A stretch of 64,000 nucleotides of DNA from Sophora flavescens (lineage: Eukaryota > Streptophyta > Magnoliopsida > Fabales > Fabaceae): assembly GCA_030762895.1 (NCBI GenBank), contig JAUPTC010000018.1:558001-622000 (forward strand). Direction: 5' to 3'. Within the stretch, counting starts at the first letter, position 1. The number at the start of each line of letters is the position of its first letter. The notes below the pieces were generated by a model. It was not told the origin of the DNA and searched no databases. It was given only the letters and a program-made list of their open reading frames with translations. Made by a program: the position numbers and the translations under genes. Positions 51,969-62,183 of this stretch are shown piece after piece.

Positions 51969-54422
51969 GACCCAAAACCCTAATTTTAACCCAAAACCCA
52001 ATTTTAACCCAAAACCCTAATTCTAACCCAAAATAATTTTGACAAAACCCTAATTTTAACCCAAAACCCTAATTTTGACCCAAAACCCTATTTTTAACTC
52101 AAAACCCTAATTTAACCCTAAACCTAATTTTCCCAAAACCCTAATTTACCAAACCCTAATTTTAACTCAAAACCCTAATTTTAACCCAAACCCTAATTAC
52201 CCTAATTTGACCAAAACCCTATTTTAACCCAAAACCCTAATTTTGACCAAAACCCTAATTTACTAATCCAAACCTAATTTTGACCCAAACCCTAATTTTG
52301 ACCCAAACCCCTAATTTTGACCCAAAACCCAATTTTAACTCAAACCCTAATTTTAACCCAAAACCCTAATTTTGACCCAAAACCCTACCCAAACCCTAAT
52401 TTAACCTAACTAACCCTATTTTTGACCCAAAACCCTATTTTTAACTCAAAACCCTAATTCAAACCCCAAACCTAATTTTGACCCAAAACCTAATTTTGAC
52501 CCAAACCCTAATTTAACCCAAACCTAATTTTAACCCTAATTTTAACCCAAAACCCTAATTTTGACCAAAACCCTAATTTAAACCCTAATGACCCAAAGCC
52601 CTAATTTTGACCCAAAACCCTAATTTTCACCCAAAACCCAAAATCTAACCCAAAGCCCAAATTTTGACCCAAAACCCTAATTTTGACAGAAAACCCTAAT
52701 TTTAACCCAAAGCTCTAATTTTGACCCAAAACCCTAATTTTGACCGAAAACCCCATTTTTAACTCAAAACCCAAATTCTAACCCTAAGCCCTAATTTTGA
52801 CCCAAAACCCTAATTTTGACCCGAAACCCTAATTTTGACCCAAAACCCTAATTCTAACCCTATTTTTGACCTAAAACCCTATTTTTAACTCAAAACCCTA
52901 ATTCAAACCCTAATTTTTACCCTAAACCCTAATTTTGACCCAAAACCCAAATTTCGACCAAAAACCCAAATTTTAACCCAAAACCCTAATTTTAACCCAA
53001 AACCCTAATTTTGACCCAAAACCCTAAAATTGACCCAAAACCCTAATTTTGACCGAAAACCCCATTTTTAACTCAAAACCCAAATTCTAACCCTAAACCC
53101 TAATTTTGACCCAAAACCCTAATTTTGACCCGAAACCCTAATTTTAACCCAAAACCCTAATTCTAACCCTAATTTTGACCCAAAACCCTATTTTTAACTC
53201 AAATCCCAAATTCAAAACCAAAACCCTAATTTTGACCCAAAACCCTAAGTGTAACCCAAAACCCTACTTCTAACCCTAAAACCACTATTTTTAACTCAAA
53301 ACCCTAATTCAAACCCCAAACACCAAAACCCTAATTTTGACCCAAAACCCTAATTTTGACCGAAAACCCTAATTTTAACCCAAATTTTGACCCAAAACCC
53401 TAATTCAAACCCTAATTTTGACCATAAACCCTAAATGTGACCCAATACCCTAATTTTGACCCAAAACCCATTTTTTAACTCAAAACCCAAATTCTAACCC
53501 TAAGGCCAAATTTTGACCCAAAACCCTAATTCTGACCCGAAACCTTAATTATAACCCAAAACCCTAATTCTAACCCAAAGCCTAATTTTAACTCAAAACC
53601 CTAATTCAAACCCCAAACACTAATTTTGACCCAAAACCCTAATTTTGACCCAAAACCCTAATTTTGACCCAAAACCCTAATTTTGACCCGAAACCCTAAT
53701 TTTAACCCAAAACCCTAATTCTAACCCTATTTATGACCCAAAACCCTAATTTTGACCCGAAACCCTAATTTTAACCCAAAACCCTAATTCTAACCCTAAT
53801 TTTGACCCAAAACCCAATTTTTTACTCAAAACCCAAATTCTAACCCTAAGCCCTAATTTTGACCCAAAACCCTAATTTGGACCAATAACCCAAATTTTAA
53901 CCCAAAACCCTAATTTTAACCCAAAGCCCTAATTTTGACCCAAAACCCTAATTTTGACCCGAAACCGTAATTCAAACCTAATTTTGACCCTAAACCCTAA
54001 TTTTCAACCAAAACCCTATTTTTAACTCAAAACCCAAATTCTAACCCTAAGCCCTAATTTTGCCCCAAAGCCCAAATTTTGACCCAAAGCCCAAATTTTG
54101 ACCCAAAACCCTAATTCTAACCCTATTTTTAACTCAAAACCCTAATTTTGACCCAAATCCCACAATTTTGACCCAAAATCAAAATTTTGACCCAAAACCA
54201 TAATTTTCACCCAAAGCCCTAATTTTAACCCAAAACCTAATTTTGAACCCAAAACCCTAATTTTGACCCAAAACCCTAATTTTAACCCAAAACCCAAATT
54301 TTAACTCAAACCCTAATTTTGACCAAAACCCTAATTTTAACCCAAAACCCTAATTTTAACCCAAAACCCAAATTCTAACCCTAATTTTGACCCTAAACCT
54401 AATTTGACCAAACCCTAATTTT
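51969..54422 (+). repeat. HOR unit 19 (2,454 bp), expanded
   Basis: Both edges are degenerate. The AGGCCT-equivalent position near 53,093 reads AAACCC. A run of plain type A/B monomers at about 51,900-52,600 and extra AAGCCC and CCCAAATTTTGACC words near 54,060-54,190 add length. Confidence 0.55.
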
Positions 54423-56854
54423 GAAAACCCTAATTTTAACCCAAAACCCTAATTCTAACCCTAAATTTGACCCAAACCCTAATTTTAACCCAAAACCCTA
54501 ATTTTGAACCAAAAACCCTATTTTTAACTCAAAACCAACCTAATTTTAACCCTAAGCCCTAATTTTGACCCAAAACCCTAATTTTAACCCTAAACCCTAA
54601 TTTTAACCCAAAACCTAATTTTAACCCAAAACCCTAATTTTTATCTAAAACCCTAATTTTAACCCAAAGCTCTAATTTTGACCCAAAACCCTAATTCAAA
54701 CCCTAATTTTGACCTGAAACCCTAATTCTAACCCTAAACCCTAATTTTGACCGAAAACCCAATTTTTAACTCAAAACCCAAATTCTAACCCTAAACCCTA
54801 ATTTTGACCAGAAACCCTAAATTTGACCCAAAACCTAATTTAACTAAACCCTAATTCCCCTATTTTTGACCCAAAACCCTATTTTTAACTCAAAACCCTA
54901 ATTCAAACCCCAAACCCAAAACCCTAATTTTGACCCAAAACCCTAATTTTAACCCAAAACCCTAATTTTAACCCAAAGCTCTAATTTTGACCCAAAACCC
55001 TAATTTAAACCATAATACTGACCCTAAACCCTAAATTTGACCCTAAACCCTAATTTTGACCCAAAACCCAATTTTTAACTCAAAACCCAAATTCTAACAC
55101 TAAGCCCTAATTTTGACCCGAAACACTAATTTTGACCCGAAACCCTAAATTTGACCCAAAACCCTAATTTTCACCCAAAACCCTATTTTTAACTCAAAAC
55201 CCAAATTCTAACCCTAAGCCCTAATTTTGACCCAAAACCCTAATTTTGACCCGAAACCCTAATTTTAACCCAAAACCCTAATTCTAACCCTATTTATGAC
55301 CCAAAACCCTATTTTTAACTCAAAACCCTAATTCAAACCCCAAACCCTAATTTTAACCCAAAGCCCCAATTTTGACCCAAAAACCCAAATTTTAACCAAA
55401 AACCCAAATTTTAACCCAAAACCCAAATTTTAACCCAAAGCTCTAATTTTGACCCAAAACCCTAATTTTGACCCTAAACCCTAAAATTGACCTAAAACCC
55501 TAATTTTGAACCAAAACCCTAATTTTGACCCAAAACCCCATTTTTAACTCAAAACCCAAATTCTAACCCTAAGGCCTAATTTTGACCCAAAAACCTTATT
55601 TTGACCCGAAACCCTAATTTTAACCCAAAACCCTAATTCTAACCCTATTTATGACCCAAAACCCTATTTTTAACTCAAAACCCTAATTCAAACCCAAAAC
55701 CCTAATTTTGACCCAAAACCCTAATTCTAACCCTATTTTTGACCCAAAACCCTATTTTTAACTCAAAACCCTAATTCAAACCCCAAACGCTAATTTTGAC
55801 CCAAAACCCTAATTTGGACCAAAAACCCAAATTTTAACCCAAAGCTCTAATTTTGACCCAAAACCCTAATTCAAACCCTAATTTTGACCCTAAACCCTAA
55901 ATTTGACCCAAAACCCTAATTTTGACCCAAAACCCATTTTTAAACTCAAAACCCAAATTCTAACCCTAAGCCCTAATTTTGACATGAAACCCTAATTTTG
56001 ACCAGAAACCCTAATTCTAACCCAAAACCCTAATTCTAACCCTAAACCCCATTTTAACTCAAAACCCTAATTCAAACCAAACCCCAAACCCAACCTAATT
56101 TTGACCCAAAACCCTAATTTTGACCAAAACCCTAATTTTAACTCAAAACCCTAATTCAAACCCTAACCCAAACCCTAATTTTGACCCAAAACCCTAATTT
56201 TGACCCAATTACATAATTTTCACCCAAAACCCTAATTCTAACACTAATTTTGACCCAAAACCCTATTTTTAACTCAAAACCCTAATTCAAACCCCAAACG
56301 CTAATTTTGACCCAAAACCCTAATTTTGACCAAAAACCCAAATTTTAACCCAAAGCTCTAATTTTGACCCAAAACCCTAATTTTGACCCGAAACCCTAAA
56401 AACCCTAATTTTAACCCAAGGCTCTAATTTTGACCCAAAACCCTAATTTTGAACCAAAACCCTAAAATTGACCCAAAACCCATTTTTTAACTCAAAACCC
56501 AAATTTTGGCACGAAACCTTAAGTTTAACCCAATTTTTGACCCAAAACCCTATTTTTAACTCAAAACCCTAATTAAAACCATAAACCCTAATTTTGACCC
56601 AAAACCCTAATTTGGACCCAAAACCCAAATTTTAACCCAAAACCCAAATTTTAACCCAAAACCCAAATTTTGACCCAAAACCCTAATTTTGACCCAAAAC
56701 CCATTTTTTAACTCAAAACCCAAATTCTAACCCTATGCCCTAATTTTGACCCAAAACCCTAATTTTGACCCGAAACCCTAATTTTAACCCAAAACCCTAA
56801 TTCTAACCCTAATTTTGACCATAAATCCTAAATTTGACCCAGAACACCAATTTT
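54423..56854 (+). repeat. HOR unit 20 (2,432 bp), expanded
   Basis: Left edge is degenerate, right edge is a clear TTTTGATTC box preceded by AGAACACC. AGGCCT at 55,572, 1,149 bp in. A GGCACGA word near 56,508 matches units 7 and 11. Confidence 0.65.
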
Positions 56855-57826
56855 GATTCGAAACCCAAAATTTAACCCAAAACCCTAATTCTAACCCTAT
56901 TTTTGACCCAAAACCCTAATTTTCACCCAAAACCCTATTTTAAACTCAAAACCCAAAATCTAACCCTAAGCCCTAATTTTGACCCAAAACCCTAATTTTA
57001 ACTCAAAACCCTAATTCAACCCTAATTTAACTCAAAATTTAACCCAAAACCCAAATTTTAACCCAAAACCCAAATTTTAACCCAAAGCTCTAATTTTGAC
57101 CCAAAACCCTAATTCAAACCATAATTTTGACCCTAAACCCTAAAATTGACCCAAAACCCTAATTTAGACCGAAAAACCCATTTTTAACTCAAAACCCAAA
57201 TTCTAATCCAAAGGCCTAATTTTGACCCAAAACCCTAATTTTGACTCGAAACCCTAATTTTAACCCAAAACCCTAATTCTAACCCTATTTATGACCCAAA
57301 ACCCTATTTTTAATTCAAAACCCTAATTCAAACCCCAAACTCTAATTGTGACCCTAAACCCTAATTCTAACCCAAAACCCTANTTCTAACCCAAAACCCT
57401 AATTCTAACCCTAATTCAACCCTAAACCCTAATTTTGACCCTAAAACCCTAATTTTTGACCCAAAACCCAATTTTTAACCAAAACCCTATTTTTAACTCA
57501 AAACCCTAATTTTAACCCAAAGCCCTAATTCTAACCCAAAACCCTATTTGACCAAAACCCAAATTATAACCCTAAGCCCTAATTTTGACCCAAAACCCTA
57601 ATTTTGACCCAAAACCCCATTTTTAACTCAAAACCCAAATTCTAACCCTAAGCCCTAATTTTGACCCAAAACCCTAATTTTGACCCGAAACCCTAATTTT
57701 AACCCAAAACCCTAATTCTAACCCTATTTATGACCCAAAACCCTATTTTTAACTCAAAACCCTAATTCAAACCCCAAACGCTAATTTTGACCCAAAACCC
57801 TAATTTGGACCAAAAACCCAAAATTT
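56855..57826 (+). repeat. HOR unit 21, rearranged and cut by the gap
   Basis: The TTTTGATTC box at 56,855 is followed by AGGCCT at 57,212, only 357 bp away instead of about 1,000. About 650 bp of the HOR is therefore missing near 57,050. Downstream of that point the words (TTTAGACCG, AACCCAAAGGCCT-like) belong to the region E subfamily. Confidence 0.75.
57383..57383. other. Single ambiguous base (N)
   Basis: One N interrupts a CCCTAATTCTAAC word; by comparison with neighbours an A would be expected. Confidence 0.98.
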
Positions 57827-58326
57827 NNNNNNNNNNNNNNNNNNNNNNNNNNNNNNNNNNNNNNNNNNNNNNNNNNNNNNNNNNNNNNNNNNNNNNNNNN
57901 NNNNNNNNNNNNNNNNNNNNNNNNNNNNNNNNNNNNNNNNNNNNNNNNNNNNNNNNNNNNNNNNNNNNNNNNNNNNNNNNNNNNNNNNNNNNNNNNNNNN
58001 NNNNNNNNNNNNNNNNNNNNNNNNNNNNNNNNNNNNNNNNNNNNNNNNNNNNNNNNNNNNNNNNNNNNNNNNNNNNNNNNNNNNNNNNNNNNNNNNNNNN
58101 NNNNNNNNNNNNNNNNNNNNNNNNNNNNNNNNNNNNNNNNNNNNNNNNNNNNNNNNNNNNNNNNNNNNNNNNNNNNNNNNNNNNNNNNNNNNNNNNNNNN
58201 NNNNNNNNNNNNNNNNNNNNNNNNNNNNNNNNNNNNNNNNNNNNNNNNNNNNNNNNNNNNNNNNNNNNNNNNNNNNNNNNNNNNNNNNNNNNNNNNNNNN
58301 NNNNNNNNNNNNNNNNNNNNNNNNNN
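57827..58326. other. Assembly gap, 500 Ns
   Basis: Exactly 500 Ns, a round number typical of a placeholder. The left flank ends CCCAAAATTT and the right flank starts TAACCCAAAGCTC; placed end to end they continue a normal HOR word order seen, for example, near 55,820-55,850. Real missing length is unknown. Confidence 0.97.
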
Positions 58327-60290
58327 TAACCCAAAGCTCTAATTTTGACCAAAACCCAAACCATAATTTCAACCCAAAACCCTAAAATTAACCTAACCCT
58401 AATTTAGACCGAAAACCCCATTTTTAACTCAAAACCCAAATTCTAACCCAAAACCCTAATTTTGACCCTAAACCCTAATTTTGACCCAAAACCCAATTTT
58501 TAACTCAAAACCCAAATTCTAACCCTAAGCCCTAATTTTGACCCGAAACCCTAATTTTGACCCTAAACCCAAAATTTTACCTAAAACCCTAATTTTGACC
58601 CTAAACCCTAGTTTTGACCCAAAACCCTAATTTTGACCCGAAACCCTAATTCTAACCCCCGAGCCCTCTTGACCCAAAACCCTAATTTGGAAACCCAAAT
58701 TTAACCCAAACCCTAATTTCCCAAAACCCTTTTCCACCCTATTTTAAATCATAACCCTAATTCAATCCACAAACGCTAATTTTGACCCAAAACCCTAATT
58801 TGGACCAAAAACCCAAATTTTAAGCCAAAACCCTAATTTTAACCTAAAGCTCTAATTTTGACCCAAAACCCTAATTCATACCCTAATGTTGACCTTAAAC
58901 CCTAAAATTGACCACAAACCCCACTTTGACCGAAACCCCATTTTTAACTCAAAACCCAAATTCTAACCCAAATTTTTGACCCAAACCCAAACTTTGACCC
59001 AAAACCCAATTTTTAACCCAACACCCTAATTCTAACCCTATTTGTGACCCAAAACCTAATTCGAACCCTAAACTAAAACCCCTAATTCACCCAAAACCCT
59101 ATTCCTAACCCTATTTTTGACCCAAAACCCTATTTTTAACTCAAACCTAACCAAACCCAAACCCTTTACTTAAACCCTAAACCCAAATTTTAACTCAAAC
59201 CCAAATTTTAACCCAAAGCTCTAATTTTGACCCAAAACCCTAATTTCCAAACCCTAATTTTGACCCAAAAACCCTAAATTTGACCTCAAAACCCTAATTT
59301 AACCCAAAACCCTAATTCTAAACCCAAAACCCTAATTAAAACCCAAAACCCTAATTTTAACCCAAAACCCAAATTTTAAACCTAAACCCCAATTTTGACC
59401 CAAAACCCTAATTTTAACTAACCCAAAACTCCTATTTGACCCAAAACCCAATTTTAACCCAAACCCCATTTTGACAACTCTAAACCCTAAATTTGACCAA
59501 AAACCCAAATTTGACCCAAACACTAATTATAACTCAAAACCCTAATTTTAACCCTAAAACCAAAACCCTAATTTTGACCATAAACCCTAATTTTACCCAA
59601 AACCCCAAACCAACCCTCCATTTTTAACTCAAACCCTAATTCAAACCCCCAAACGCTAATTTTGCCTAAAACCCTACTTCTGACCTAAACCCAAATTTAA
59701 GCCAAAACCCTAATTTTAACCTAAAACCCTAACCCAAAACCCTAAATTTGACCCAACACCCTAAAATTTACCCAAAACCCTAATTTTGACCGAAAACCCC
59801 ATTTTTAACTCAAAACCCAAATTCTAACTCAAAGGCCTAATACCACCCTACTAAACCCACTTTGACCCAAAACCCTAATTTTAACCCAAAACCCTAATTC
59901 TAACCCTAATACCCCAAACCCAAAAAACCTAACCCTAACTCAAAACCCTATTTTTGACCCAAAACCCTATTTTTAACTCAAAACCCTAATTCAAACCCCA
60001 AACACTAATTTTAACCAAAAACCCAAATTTTAACCCAAAACCCAAATTTTAAGCCAAAGCTCTAATTTTGACCCAAAACCCTAATTCAAACCATAATTTT
60101 GACCCTAAACCCTAAAATTGACCCAAAACCCTAATTTAGACCGAAAAACCCATTTTTAACTCAAAACCCAAAGGCCTAATTTTGACCCAAAACCCTAATT
60201 TTGACCCAAAACCCAATTTTTAACTCAAAACCCAAATTCTAACCCTAAGCCCTAATTTTGACCCGAAACCCTAATTTTGACCCTAAACCC

Positions 60291-62183
60291 AAAATTTTAC
60301 CTAAAACCCTAATTTTGACCCTAAACCCTAATTTTCACCCAAAACCCTATTTTTAACTCAAAACCCAAATTCTAACCCTGAGCCCTAAATTTGACCCGAA
60401 ACCATAATTTTGGCCAGAAACCCTAATTTTAACCCAAAACCCTAATTCTGACCCTATTTTTAACTCAAAACCCTAATTCAATCCCCAAACGCTAATTTTG
60501 ACCCAAAACCCTAATTTGGACCAAAAACCCAAATTTTAAGCCAAAACCCTAATTTTAACCTAAAGCTCTAATTTTGACCCAAAACCCTAATTCATACCCT
60601 AATTTTGACCGTAAACCCTAAAATTGACCCAAAACCCCATTTTTAACTCAAAACCCAAATTCTAACCCAAAGGCCTAATTTTGACCCGAAACCCTAACTT
60701 TGACCCGAAACCCTAATTTTAACCCAAAACCCTAATTCTAACCCTATTTATGACCCAAAACCCTAATTCAAACCCAAAACCCTAATTTTGACCCGAAACC
60801 CTAATTCTAACCCAAAACCCTAATTCTAACCCTATTTTTGACCCAAAACCCTATTTTTAACTCAAAACCCTAATTCAAACCCCAAACTCTAATTTTGACC
60901 CAAAACCCTAATTTGGACCAAAAACCCAAATTTTAATCGAAAACCCAAATTTTAACCCAAAGCTCTAATTTTGACCCAAAGCTCTAATTTTAACCCTAAG
61001 CCCTACTTTTGACCCAAAACCCTAATTTTGACCCGAAACCCTAATTTTAACCCAAAACCCTAATTCTAACACTATTTAAGACCCAAAACCCTATTTTTAA
61101 CTCAAAACCCTAATTCAAACCCCAAACGCTAATTTTGACCCAAACCCTAATTTTTACCCAAAACCCTAATTTTAACCCAAAGCTCTAATTTTGACCCAAA
61201 ACCCAAATTCTAACCCTAAGCCCTAATTTTGACCCGAAACCCTAATTTTGACCCTAAACCCAAAATTTTACCAAAAACCCTAATTTTGACCCTAAACCCT
61301 AATTTTCACCCAAAACCCTATTTTTAACTCAAAACCCAAATTCTAACCCTGAGCCCTAAATTTGACCCGAAACCATAATTTTGGCCAGAAACCCTAATTT
61401 TAACCCAAAACCCTAATTCTGACCCTATTTTTAACTCAAAACCCTAATTCAAACCCCAAACGCTAATTTTGACCCAAAACCCTAATTTGGACCAAAAACC
61501 CAAATTTTAAGCCAAAACCCTAATTTTAACCTAAAGCTCTAATTTTGACCCAAAACCCTAATTCAAACCCTAATTTTGACCGTAAACCCTAAAATTGACC
61601 CAAAACCCTAATTTTGACCGAAAACCCCATTTTTAACTCAAAACCCAAATTCTAACCCAAAGGCCTAATTTTGACCCGAAACCCTAACTTTGACCCGAAA
61701 CCCTAATTTTAACCCAAAACCCTAATTCTAACCCTATTTGTGACCCAAAACCCTAATTTTGACCCGAAACCCTAATTCTAACCCAAAACCCTAATTCTAA
61801 CCCTATTTTTGACCCAAAACCCTATTTTTAACTCAAAACCCTAATTCAAACCCCAAACACTAATTTTAACCAAAAACCCAAATTTTAACCCAAAACCCAA
61901 ATTTTAAGCCAAAGCTCTAATTTTGACCCAAAACCCTAATTCAAACCATAATTTTGACCCTAAACCCTAAAATTGACCCAAAACCCTAATTTAGACCGAA
62001 AAACCCATTTTTAACTCAAAACCCAAAGGCCTAATTTTGACCCAAAACCCTAATTTTGACCCTAAACCCTAAATTTAACCCTAAACCCTAATTTTGACCC
62101 AAAACCCAATTTTTAACTCAAAACCCAAATTCTAACCCTAAGCCCTAATTTTGACCCGAAACCCTAATTTTGACCCTAAACCC
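60291..62183 (+). repeat. ~1.9-kb duplicated segment made of two ~0.95-kb subunits
   Basis: The interval between AAAATTTTAC words at 60,291 and 62,184 is 1,893 bp, the same as between TTTTGGCCAG words at 60,412 and 62,305. The first and third copies share AATTCAATCCCC and AATTCATACCC words, while the middle copy (61,262) has AAACCCC and AAACCC instead, so similarity alternates along the series. Confidence 0.75.

Larger units (their letters stand above)
15760..57050 (+). repeat. Region D: main ~2.2-kb higher-order repeat array
   Basis: A fixed order of variant words recurs every 2.0-2.45 kb. Starting at the TTTTGATCC box, the order in the clean unit at 34,637 is: AAAATCTAACC; GACTCTAAACC; CCGAAAATCCCAT; ATTTATGACCC; CAAACGCTA with a CCCTTATTTT; CTAATATTGACC; CAAACGTTA with GGACCC; AGGCCT; GACGCAAAACC; GACACAAAATCC; CAAACACTA; GACCATAAACC; GACCAGAAACC; a 69-bp doublet in some units; GGACCAAAAACC; ACCATAATTTT; GGCACGA in some units; CACTTAAAACCC; AGAACACC; then the next box. 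Box spacing gives nineteen consecutive intervals from 17,582 to 56,855, although three late boxes (47,540; 51,969; 54,423) are degenerate. Confidence 0.9.

Noticed and set aside
57762..58372. Three long open frames (180-200 codons) on both strands
   Set aside because: They are open only because they run through 500 unknown bases; the flanking codons are satellite.
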